Assembly (NCBI GenBank): GCA_009731375.1
Contig: BJOX01000001.1
Span: 2,318,277 to 2,341,899, forward strand
Reading direction: 5' to 3'
Source of the DNA: Paulinella micropora
Taxonomy: Eukaryota; Cercozoa; Imbricatea; Euglyphida
DNA length: 23,623 nucleotides
Every line of letters begins with the position of its first letter. Within the stretch, counting starts at the first letter, position 1. The notes below the pieces were generated by a model that was not told where the DNA came from, ran no database searches, and saw only the letters and a program-made list of their open reading frames with translations. The position numbers were made by a program, and so were the translations under genes. Shown in pieces: positions 1-20,375 of this stretch.

Positions 1-110
1 GGCAGATTTACTATATATGAGGCGTACTGATGCAGCTAATGGCATATCCTCAACGGACATAAGCCTCCAATACCCTTGTTCGAGGTCCTCCACCCCCCCG
101 TGCCAGTCTC
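1..110 (-). repeat. Inverted fragment of the 493-bp satellite
   Basis: These bases are nearly the reverse complement of 602-711 inside the first satellite unit, including the stretch that reads CGAGGTCCTCCACC here. An inverted partial copy therefore flanks the direct array at 294-1592. Few mismatches are visible (for example ATATATGAGG against the expected ATATCTGAGG). Confidence 0.85.
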
Positions 111-193
111 AATGAAAATACTGGTCCAGACGGACCGGTATGTTCAATGAAAATACTGGTGGCACCGACGGGAATCGAACTGGCGACAGGGCC
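111..193 (-). repeat. SINE-like block with B-box-like motif and 35-bp repeat
   Basis: Two copies of a roughly 35-bp motif containing TTCAATGAAAATACTGGT are followed by GGCACCGACGGGAATCGAAC. On the minus strand 170-180 reads GTTCGATTCCC, a good match to the RNA polymerase III B box of tRNA-derived SINEs. No A box is obvious. The same block recurs at 1806-1909, and the 35-bp part in the opposite orientation at 17893-17969. Confidence 0.6.
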
Positions 194-246
<53 letters not shown>

Positions 247-261
247 CATTATTATTATAAC

Positions 262-292
<31 letters not shown>
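193..292. repeat. AAT/ATT trinucleotide array
   Basis: The array starts as AAT and switches to ATT, with a few CAT and ACT interruptions. It separates the SINE-like block from the 493-bp satellite. Confidence 0.95.
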
Positions 293-293
<1 letters not shown>

Positions 294-295
<2 letters not shown>

Positions 296-1592
296 CCCAA
301 TGGCCTCAAGGCGTTAAACTGTGACGCCAACTCATAACCCTTTGGTGGTAGATGCTGGGGAGGAGGGTCGTTGCGCGCGTAAAAGATCTTAAACTCCGCA
401 TATGCTGGTTGATAGCCCAGGACCCAGCAGACACCAGATTGTTATGGGTGGGGTTTCGAGGCAGCTCTAGCAACCGCGCTTGGTGTATGCACTTGCACAT
501 TCGGTGACGTCTTGCAAGAGGTTGCTGGGACTGCGGAATAACCTCGGCTTAGTGCAGTCTTGCCCTCAGGAGCTCCATCGGTGGCCCCGATCATCAGGCG
601 AGAGACTGACACGGGGGGGTGGAGGACCTCGAACAAGGGTATTGGAGGCTTATGTCCGTTGAGGATATGCCATTAGCTGCATCAGTACGCCTCAGATATA
701 GTAAATCTGCCTTGGAGTGTTGACTGTGACATATTTGAGGGAAATCCCGATGAAAAAACCTAGTCACACTTGCTAAACAGAGTTCCAGCCCAATGGCCTC
801 AAGGCGTTAAACTGTGACGCCAACTCATAACCCTTTGGTGGTAGATGCTGGGGAGGAGGGTCGTTGCGCGCGTAAAAGATCTTAAACTCCGCATATGCTG
901 GTTGATAGCCCAGGACCCAGCAGACACCAGATTGTTATGGGTGGGGTTTCGAGGCAGCTCTAGCAACCGCGCTTGGTGTATGCACTTGCACATTCGGTGA
1001 CGTCTTGCAAGAGGTTGCTGGGACTGCGGAATAACCTCGGCTTAGTGCAGTCTTGCCCTCAGGAGCTCCATCGGTGGCCCCGATCATCAGGCGAGAGACT
1101 GACACGGGGGGGTGGAGGACCTCGAACAAGGGTATTGGAGGCTTATGTCCGTTGAGGATATGCCATTAGCTGCATCAGTACGCCTCAGATATAGTAAATC
1201 TGCCTTGGAGTGTTGACTGTGACATATTTGAGGGAAATCCCGATGAAAAAACCTAGTCACACTTGCTAAACAGAGTTCCAGCCCAATGGCCTCAAGGCGT
1301 TAAACTGTGACGCCAACTCATAACCCTTTGGTGGTAGATGCTGGGGAGGAGGGTCGTTGCGCGCGTAAAAGATCTTAAACTCCGCATATGCTGGTTGATA
1401 GCCCAGGACCCAGCAGACACCAGATGATTGTTATGGGTGGGGTTTGAGGCAGCTCGCAACCGCGCTTGGTGTATGCACTTGCACATTCGGTGACGTCTTG
1501 CAAGAGGTTGCTGGGACTGCGGAATAACCTCGGCTTAGTGCAGTCTTGCCCTCAGGAGCTCCATCGGTGGCCCCGATCATCAGGCGAGAGAC
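294..1592. repeat. 493-bp tandem satellite, about 2.6 units
   Basis: Units begin with CAGCCCAATGGCCTCAAGGC at about 294, 787 and 1280. Units 1 and 2 look almost identical; unit 3 has small indels near 1424-1456 and is cut off by the gap at 1593. Each unit carries two overlapping minus-strand open frames of about 64 codons that I do not recognise. One contains SWAINQHMRSLRSF. They may be relics of a mobile-element ORF and I do not call them genes. Confidence 0.9.
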
Positions 1593-1805
1593 NNNNNNNN
1601 NNNNNNNNNNNNNNNNNNNNNNNNNNNNNNNNNNNNNNNNNNNNNNNNNNNNNNNNNNNNNNNNNNNNNNNNNNNNNNNNNNNNNNNNNNNNNNNNNNNN
1701 NNNNNNNNNNNNNNNNNNNNNNNNNNNNNNNNNNNNNNNNNNNNNNNNNNNNNNNNNNNNNNNNNNNNNNNNNNNNNNNNNNNNNNNNNNNNNNNNNNNN
1801 NNNNN
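1593..1805. other. Assembly gap
   Basis: This is a run of 213 N that interrupts the third satellite unit. Sequence resumes inside the SINE-like block. Confidence 1.
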
Positions 1806-1909
1806 CACTTCCAGACGGGCCGGTATGTTCAATGAAAATACTGGTCCAGAAATAGACCGGTATGTTCAATGAAAATACTGGTGGCACCGACGGGAATCGA
1901 ACTGGCGAA
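1806..1909 (-). repeat. SINE-like block, second copy
   Basis: It has the same 35-bp repeats and GGCACCGACGGGAATCGAAC as 111-193, with the minus-strand B-box-like GTTCGATTCCC at 1892-1902. It leads straight into an AAT array, as the first copy does. Confidence 0.6.
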
Positions 1910-1972
1910 ATAATAATAATAATAAGAATAATAATAAGAATAATAATAAGAATAATAATAATAGTAATTATA

Positions 1973-2044
<72 letters not shown>
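1908..2044. repeat. AAT array with AAG variants
   Basis: This is a long AAT array with regularly spaced AATAAG variants in its first third, which suggests a secondary period of about 15 bp there. Confidence 0.95.
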
Positions 2045-2092
2045 GTGCTTCTCTGTCAATGGCTGATGCAAATCTGCACATGCGCCTCCATC
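2045..2092 (-). repeat. SINE-like tail fragment next to AAT array
   Basis: AGTGCTTCTCTGTCAATGGC and the following GCACATGCGCCTCCATC recur at 17379-17437 and, inverted, at 18037-18093. On the minus strand the fragment ends in ATT repeats, like a retroposon with a simple-repeat 3' tail. It stops at a gap. Confidence 0.65.
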
Positions 2093-2348
2093 NNNNNNNN
2101 NNNNNNNNNNNNNNNNNNNNNNNNNNNNNNNNNNNNNNNNNNNNNNNNNNNNNNNNNNNNNNNNNNNNNNNNNNNNNNNNNNNNNNNNNNNNNNNNNNNN
2201 NNNNNNNNNNNNNNNNNNNNNNNNNNNNNNNNNNNNNNNNNNNNNNNNNNNNNNNNNNNNNNNNNNNNNNNNNNNNNNNNNNNNNNNNNNNNNNNNNNNN
2301 NNNNNNNNNNNNNNNNNNNNNNNNNNNNNNNNNNNNNNNNNNNNNNNN
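2093..2348. other. Assembly gap
   Basis: This is a run of 256 N lying between a SINE-like fragment ending in CTCCATC and a poly-C tract. Confidence 1.
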
Positions 2349-2870
2349 CCCCCCCCCCCCCCTCTCCCGCCCCCTTTCCCTTCGACAGGGTACGTTGAAT
2401 TGCCGGAGGTGCAGCAAAGGGCGCCTGGTGGCAAAAAATCTTAATTTTTAGGTGTGGGTGCCACCCGCGACCAGAACGGGTACGTACAATCGCAGGGCTC
2501 CCCCGGACCCCCCCTTTCCCTTCGACAGGGTACGTTGAATTGCCGTAGGTGCCGCAAAGGGCGCCTGGTGGCAAAAAACCTCAATTTTCAGGTGTGGGTG
2601 CCACCCGCGACCAGAACGGGTTTGTACAATCGCAGGGCTCCCCCGGACCCCCCCACCTTTTTCTTCGACAGGGTACGTTGAACTGCCGGAGGTGCCGCAA
2701 AGGGCGCCTGGTGGCCAAAAAACCTCAATTTTCAGGTGTGGGTGCCACCCGCGACCAGAACGGGTATGTACAATCACAGGGCTGGGGTTCCCGGGGGGAG
2801 GCCCACCCGGACCCCCCCTGCCCCGTGGACAGGGTACGTTCAATTGCCGGAGGCACCGGCAAGTGCTGCT
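2349..2870. repeat. Poly-C tract and GC-rich tandem units
   Basis: After poly-C come about three and a half units, with TACGTTGAAT or TACGTTCAAT recurring at 2391, 2531, 2674 and 2834 (periods 140, 143 and 160). Units share GGCGCCTGGTGGC, GGTGCCACCCGCGACC and GGGTACGTACAATCGCAGG. Open frames across them look like by-products of C-rich sequence. Confidence 0.85.
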
Positions 2871-3330
2871 AAAAAACAAGGAGAGTTGGCATTCAGGACA
2901 CTCCCCTGAGGCAAATATTTGCGTGAATTCCAAAAAAACTATACCAGCATCAACATCGAATCTGGGGCTAGCCACCCTGCCAATATGAGCTCCCAAACTC
3001 CTCCTGGTTCCCACAAACCATGATTTATAGGGATGGGGGGTGCAAAAATAGGCCCAAAAAACAAGGAAATTTGGCATTCAGGACACTCCCCTAACGGAAA
3101 TATTTTTCCAAACAAATCATATCAGCATCAAGATCGAGTCTGGGGCTAGCTACCCTGCCAATATGAGCTCCCAACTCCTCTTGGTTCCCACATACCATGA
3201 TTTATAGGGACAGAGGTGCGGAAATGGTGGGGGGGTGGGTTTGGGGGTGGGGTACACAATTTTCATTTTCCCCCTCCCCCCCAACCCCCCACCCCCTTGA
3301 CCAACACCTTTCAGGGATAATAATAATAAC
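2871..3330. repeat. Dispersed repeat of about 180 bp, two units
   Basis: Units begin near GGCATTCAGGACACTCCCCT at about 2888 and 3073. They contain AGTCTGGGGCTAGCC and end with CCATGATTTATAGGGA. The same unit is at 4258-4360, 19218-19380, 19407-19570 and 19583-19745. A G-rich then C-rich stretch (3224-3294) and a short AAT run follow. Confidence 0.85.
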
Positions 3331-3360
3331 TAGGGGCTGCGCCAACACCTGAAAGCTGAA

Positions 3361-4400
3361 ATGATGGTTTGCGGTGCGCTTCGCGCCCCCCCCCCCCCCC
3401 CCCTCCTCTTCCCAAGGTCGCTTTTCCTCTCATTCTCACAAGCACGACTTTTACAGCTTTGGAGCAATCTCAGCCATTCATTTTGGTGCCGGCGAATTTG
3501 CTTCGGGTACGTACAATTGCGGGGCTGGGGTTCCCGGGGGGAGGCCCCCCCGGACCCCCCCTTTCCACAGTCGACAGGGTGCGTTCAATTGCCGGAGGTA
3601 ACCGGCATAAACCCGTCCGGCACAATTCTTAGAGCCTTGGAGCATTCTCAGCCATGGATTTTGGTGCCGGCTAATACGCGGAGGGTACATGCAATTGCCG
3701 GGCTGGGGTTCCCGGGGGGAGGGCCCGCCGGACCCCCCCTTCCCCGTCGACAGGGTACGTTCAATTGCCAGAGGTACCAGCAGAATGCAAGTGTACGCTC
3801 TGGTGGCACAAAAACCTAAAATATCTGGTTTTTGCGCCACCGGCACCAAATTTTCTGAAGAGAGCTCACCGAGAGGTGTCGGGTACACCAAACATCAGCC
3901 TCAAACTCCCTCTGGTGTGCGCGAACGGCGCCTGGTGGCGTAAAAACCAAAACCTGAATTTTCTGGTTTTGACGCCACCCGGCACCACAGTTTTTATATG
4001 TTCGAAGAGAGTTCATCAAGAAGTGTCAGATACACCAAACATCAGCCGCTAAGTCCCTCTGGTGTGCGCTAATGGCTCCTGGTGGCACAAAGACCTCAAT
4101 TTTTTGGTTTGTGTGCCACCCGCGACCAAAACGGGTACGTACAATTGCAGGGCTGGGGTTCCCGGGGGGAGGACCCCGCGGACCCCCCTTCCCCGTGGAC
4201 AGGGTACGTTCAATTGCCGGAGGTACCTGCAAGTACTCCCAAAAAAACAATGAATTTCGGCATTCAGGACACTCCCCTAACGCACAATTATGCAAATATG
4301 AGCTCCCAACTCCTCCTGGTTCCCACAAACCGTGATTTATGGGGACAGGGCTGCGGAACAGGCGGGGGGTACATAATTTCCATGTCCCCCACCCCCTACT
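3361..4400. repeat. GC-rich dispersed repeat, long copy
   Basis: From about 3561 onward this matches 18530-19365 module by module: TCGACAGGGTGCGTTCAATT, CCGGCATAAACCC, the CCCGGGGGGAGG blocks, GGTGTCGGGTACACCAAACA, CACCCGGCACCACAG and the 180-bp unit. The overlapping open frames in all six frames have no coherent protein character, so I call none. Confidence 0.8.
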
Positions 4401-4512
4401 CCCAACACCTTTCAGGGATAATAATAATAGTAATAATAACAACCACAATAATAATAACAACAGCAAGAACAGTGACAACTGACATAGCATTGCCTTCCTT
4501 TCCCCTATCCAG

Positions 4513-4583
4513 GTGCGAGTCATCACAGCCCTCCCGCCTTGAAAAAGACCATGTCCGCAGCGCAGTTCCCGGCCAGCTCCCCG
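4513..4583 (+). CDS. Candidate upstream exon of the DENN gene
   Basis: A pyrimidine-rich tract ending CCCCTATCCAG is a strong-looking 3' splice site, and 4584 onward reads GTACTTACTT, a usable donor. Read to end in phase 0 it is open (GCG at 4515, ATG at 4551, last codon CCG) and joins in phase to 4681. The ATG at 4551 has ACC before it and could be the start. The reading LKKTMSAAQFPASSP is not diagnostic, so membership rests on splice sites, phase and the donor-seeded CTTA array. Confidence 0.5.
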
Positions 4584-4584
4584 G

Positions 4585-4622
<38 letters not shown>

Positions 4623-4627
4623 GGTGG

Positions 4628-4658
<31 letters not shown>

Positions 4659-4680
4659 GCTTACTTGCTTACTGACTTAG
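4584..4680 (+). repeat. CTTA intron array with truncated exon start
   Basis: A CTTA array starts directly in the donor GTACTTACTT. It is interrupted at 4624-4629 by GTGGCT after TTAG, which is the acceptor plus first six bases of the exon at 4681. This matches the pattern of truncated exon copies seen farther downstream. Confidence 0.75.
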
Positions 4681-4706
4681 GTGGCTCCGCTCGTCAAGTC
4701 CTCCAG
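4681..4706 (+). CDS. Candidate 26-nt upstream exon of the DENN gene
   Basis: The acceptor is ACTTAG and the donor GTCGGT. It reads VAPLVKSS plus two bases (AG) that join the first base (T) of the 5235 exon to give Ser. The phase fits on both sides, but the short sequence has no family signature and the gap at 4889-5178 may hide other exons. Confidence 0.5.
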
Positions 4707-4777
4707 GTCGGTGCTTCTGTCTGTCTATACATCGGTCTATTTCTCTATTGATCTATATCTGTATATCTATGTATCTT

Positions 4778-16494
<11,717 letters not shown>

Positions 16495-16656
16495 GTAGAG
16501 TGTTCATACATACATGCATACATACATACATACATACATACATACATACATGCATATGGATATTCAAATATATTATCGTTAGGCCTGATAGAACAAAAGC
16601 CATTTGTATGTATACATACGTACATACATACATACATACACACACACAAACACAAG
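16495..16656 (+). repeat. TACA array with unique core
   Basis: TACA repeats flank a short unique segment (about 16556-16606) that includes the possible exon at 16583. Confidence 0.8.
16583..16605 (+). CDS. Possible exon after K (alternative 1)
   Basis: It lies between TATCGTTAG and GTATGT. GC completes Gly with exon K, then LIEQKPF, ending in phase 0. Splice sites and entry phase fit, but the peptide carries no signature. It is incompatible with alternative 2 at 16657. Confidence 0.3.
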
Positions 16657-16681
16657 TACACGCCGCGTTAATTCCCGCAGG
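16657..16681 (+). CDS. Possible exon after K (alternative 2)
   Basis: It lies between ACACAAG and GTAATC. TA completes Val with exon K, then HAALIPA and GG. Entry phase fits exon K and the donor seeds the following ATCT array, as elsewhere in the gene. The peptide is too short to confirm. Confidence 0.35.
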
Positions 16682-16702
16682 GTAATCTATCTATCAATCT
16701 AT

Positions 16703-16758
<56 letters not shown>

Positions 16759-16791
16759 GTATCTATCTATCTATGTATCTATCTATCTATG

Positions 16792-16850
<59 letters not shown>

Positions 16851-16860
16851 TTATCTATCC

Positions 16861-16908
<48 letters not shown>

Positions 16909-16917
16909 GTCTATCTG

Positions 16918-16976
<59 letters not shown>
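16682..16976 (+). repeat. ATCT array
   Basis: ATCT repeats with occasional GTCT, ATTT and ATGT variants start at a GTAATCTATC donor-like sequence. This may be another intron of the DENN gene. Confidence 0.95.
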
Positions 16977-16977
<1 letters not shown>

Positions 16978-16997
16978 ATTCTATATACATGCCAGGT

Positions 16998-17111
16998 GTA
17001 TTACGTGCATACACATACATAACATAGATACAATACATACACCTGTGGTTGTGTCAAAGTTGATTACGTGCATACACATACATACATTATTACATAGATA
17101 CAAATACATAT
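16998..17111 (+). repeat. Two direct repeats of about 45 bp
   Basis: ATTACGTGCATACACATACA followed by CATAGATACAA occurs at about 17000 and again at about 17063. A CCAGGTGTATT at 16992 could be an acceptor, but no coding sequence follows that I can support. Confidence 0.75.
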
Positions 17112-17201
17112 GTGTGTTAAGGTTTTCCACACGATTTGAAAGCACAGCTGGTGGCTCAGCACGAAGTGGTAATATTATATTATATTTATGCGGCTAGCCA
17201 C

Positions 17202-17266
17202 AAATTTGACGTGTTTTGCGGGTGAGTCGGAGCCGGGCCGGCGAGCCCGCAAAACACGTCAAATTT
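17202..17266. repeat. Perfect 21-bp inverted repeat (hairpin)
   Basis: 17202-17222 is the exact reverse complement of 17246-17266; the arm includes TTTGACGTGTTTTGCGGG. A GC-rich 23-nt loop contains GCCGGGCCGGC. Outer flanks are imperfectly complementary (GCGGC near 17190 and GCCGC near 17274). It could be a foldback element or a MITE. Confidence 0.9.
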
Positions 17267-17318
17267 TGCGCGGCCGCATATGTAGTTTTATCGGTAACCT
17301 GACCATATTTGTCGAGGT

Positions 17319-17319
17319 G

Positions 17320-17379
<60 letters not shown>
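17319..17379. repeat. AAT array
   Basis: AAT trinucleotides begin after GTCGAGGTG. The array ends at the SINE-like fragment AGTGCTTCTCTG. Confidence 0.95.
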
Positions 17380-17437
17380 GTGCTTCTCTGTCAATGGCTG
17401 ATGCATTTCTGCACATGCGCCTCCATCGTCTCACCCG
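17379..17437 (-). repeat. SINE-like tail fragment, second copy
   Basis: It matches 2045-2092 with a few changes and extends to CGTCTCACCCG before a 10-N gap. The inverted copy is at 18037-18093. Confidence 0.7.
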
Positions 17438-17447
17438 NNNNNNNNNN

Positions 17448-17892
<445 letters not shown>

Positions 17893-18093
17893 CTTGCCAC
17901 CAGTATTTTCATTGAACATACCGGTCCGTCTGGACCAGTATTTTCATTGAACATACCGGTCCATCTGGAAGTGTTGGAACTGCCCTTGCGGGGGTGTCAT
18001 TAGAGCCTATCGTCAATTCTTCGTACTCCCCTCACGGGTGAGACGATGGAGGCGCATGTGCAGAAATGCATCAGCCATTGACAGAGAAGCACT
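17893..18093 (+). repeat. SINE-like element with 35-bp repeats and ATT tail
   Basis: Two 35-bp units (CAGTATTTTCATTGAACATA at 17901 and 17936) are followed by a unique stretch with CTCACGGGTGAGACGATGG, then GCATCAGCCATTGACAGAGA and an ATT tail. This is the most complete copy of the element whose pieces lie at 111-193, 1806-1909, 2045-2092 and 17379-17437. Confidence 0.6.
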
Positions 18094-18160
18094 ATTATTA
18101 TTATTATTATTATNNNNNNNNNNTAGTAGTAGTAGTAGTAGTAGCAGTAGTAGTAGTAAC

Positions 18161-18225
<65 letters not shown>

Positions 18226-18239
18226 TAATAATAATAATA
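18094..18239. repeat. ATT, TAG and AAT arrays around a 10-N gap
   Basis: ATT repeats, a 10-N gap (18114-18123), TAG repeats, then AAT repeats. The reversal across the gap may be an assembly join. Confidence 0.9.
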
Positions 18240-18503
18240 GGCTTCCTCAGACTATAGCATCAGATCCAGATCCTGGACATGTGCCTCCATTNNNNNNNNN
18301 NNNNNNNNNNNNNNNNNNNNNNNNNNNNNNNNNNNNNNNNNNNNNNNNNNNNNNNNNNNNNNNNNNNNNNNNNNNNNNNNNNNNNNNNNNNNNNNNNNNN
18401 NNNNNNNNNNNNNNNNNNNNNNNNNNNNNNNNNNNNNNNNNNNNNNNNNNNNNNNNNNNNNNNNNNNNNNNNNNNNNNNNNNNNNNNNNNNNNNNNNNNN
18501 NNN
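18240..18503. other. Diverged SINE-like fragment and gap
   Basis: GCTTCCTCAGACTATAGCAT and the following GTGCCTCCATT are a diverged relative of 2045-2092. A 212-N gap starts right after CTCCATT (18292-18503), as the gap at 2093 starts right after CTCCATC. Confidence 0.6.
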
Positions 18504-19370
18504 CCCCCCCGCCCCCCCCCCCCCCCCCCTTTCCACACTCGACAGGGTGCGTTCAATTGCCGGAGGTAACCGGCATAAACCCTTCCGGCACAATTCTTAG
18601 AGGCTTGGAGCCTCAGCCGTTCATTTTAGTGCCGGCTAATTCGCGTGGGGTACGTACAATTGCCGGGCTGGGGTTCCCGGGGGTAGGGCCCCCCGGACCC
18701 CCCTTCCCGTCGACAGGGTACGTTCACTTGCCGGAGGTACCAGAACGCAAGTGTAAGCTCTGATGGCACAAAAGCCTAAATCTCTGGTTTTTGTACCACC
18801 CGGCACCAAAGCTTTTGGATCTACAAAGAGAGCTCGCCGAGAGGTGTCGGGTACACCAAACATCAGCCTCAAACTCCCTCTGGTGTGCGCGAACGGCGCG
18901 TGGTGGCGCAAAAACACGAATTTTCTGCTTTGCACGCCACCCGGCACCACAGTTTTTATATTTTTGAAGACAGCTCATCAAGAAGTGTCAGATATACCAA
19001 ACATCAGCCGCCAAATCCCTCCGGTGCGCAAACGGCGCCTGGTGGCAAAAAGACCTCAATTTTCTGGTTTGTGTGCCATCCGCGACCAAAAGGGGTACGT
19101 ACCATTGCTGGGCTTGGGTTCCCGGGGGGAGGGCTTGCGTGGCCCCCCCTTCCCGGTCGACAGGGTACGTTCAATTGCCGGAGGCACCGGCAAGTACTGC
19201 TAAAAAACCAATTTTCGTATTCAGGACACTCCCCTAACGCACAATTTTGCGCGAATTCCAAAAAAAAAAACTATATCAGCATCAACATCGAGTCTGGGGC
19301 TAGCCACCCTGTCAATACGAGCTCCCAACTCCTCCTGGTTCACACAAACCATGATTTATTCCAACGAGGG
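18504..19370. repeat. GC-rich dispersed repeat, second long copy
   Basis: Poly-C, then a segment colinear with 3561-4355: TCGACAGGGTGCGTTCAATT, CCGGCATAAACCC, GGTGTCGGGTACACCAAACA and GGCATCCGCGACC-like modules. It has small indels and no convincing coding frame. Confidence 0.85.
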
Positions 19371-19827
19371 TCCAGAAAATAGGCTAATCTTTTTTTGTGT
19401 GTGGGAATTTTGGCATTCAGGACACTGCCCTAATGCAAATATCTGCGTGAATTACAAAGAAATTATACCAGCATCAAGATCGAGTCTGGGGCTAGCCACC
19501 CTGTCAATATTAGCTCCCAACTCCTCCTGGTTCCCACAAACCATGATTTATAGGGACAAGGGTGCGAAAAAATACAAGGAATTTTGGCATTCAGGACACC
19601 GCCGTAACGCAAATATTTGCATGAATTCCAAAAAAAAAATAATATCAGCATCAACATCGAGTCTGGGGCTAACCACCCTGCAAATATGAGCTCCCAACTC
19701 CTCCTGGTTCCCACAAACCATGATTTATTCCGACAGGGGTGCGGAAATGGGGGTGGTGGTTGGGGGGGGGGGGGGGAACAAATTTCCCTTTTTCCCCCCC
19801 CCCCCAACCCCCCCCCCCCCCCCCCCC
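19371..19827. repeat. 180-bp dispersed repeat units, then G-rich and C-rich tracts
   Basis: Two units starting GGCATTCAGGACAC at about 19411 and 19588, then a G run and a C run up to a 10-N gap (19828-19837). This mirrors 2871-3300. Confidence 0.85.
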
Positions 19828-19837
19828 NNNNNNNNNN

Positions 19838-19965
19838 CATCACCATCACCACCACCAACACCACCACCATCATCGTCATTGTCATTGTCATCATCATTGT
19901 CATCATCATTGTCATCATCATTGTCATCATCATCATCATCATCATCATCATCGTCGTCGTCGTCG

Positions 19966-20000
<35 letters not shown>

Positions 20001-20040
20001 GTCATCATCGTCATCATCATCATCATCATCATCATCATTT
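19838..20040. repeat. CAT/CAC/CGT trinucleotide array
   Basis: CAC and CAT repeats with CATTGT and CGT variants. The open frames of poly-His, poly-Ser or poly-Ile are repeat artefacts. Confidence 0.95.
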
Positions 20041-20213
20041 AGCCCTAATACATACAAACATACATTAATGCATACATTCATACATACATACACATACATA
20101 CATACATGCATACGTACATACATACCATACGTAGATACATACATACATACATACATACATACATACGTACACACATGCAAGTCTTGTTGAAACATACATA
20201 CATACATAAATAC

Positions 20214-20244
<31 letters not shown>

Positions 20245-20337
20245 CATTTACCCCTAATGCATACTTACATACATAGGACATACATCATTTACCCTAATGC
20301 ATACATGCAACCAATGAATCAATGAATAAATCACTCA

Positions 20338-20374
<37 letters not shown>
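20041..20374. repeat. TACA array with CCCTAATGCATAC spacers, then CAAT array
   Basis: TACA repeats carry the spacer CCCTAAT(G/A)CATAC three times (about 20043, 20252 and 20292). A CAAT array follows at about 20338-20374. Confidence 0.9.

Positions 20375-20375
<1 letters not shown>

Noticed and set aside
2349-4400. Pro/Gly-rich open frames in the GC-rich repeats
   Set aside because: They occur in several frames and on both strands at once, follow the repeat modules, and lack any start context or domain.
20041-20300. Telomere-like CCCTAA
   Set aside because: CCCTAAT occurs singly inside three spacers of a TACA array and is never tandem, so it is not a telomere.
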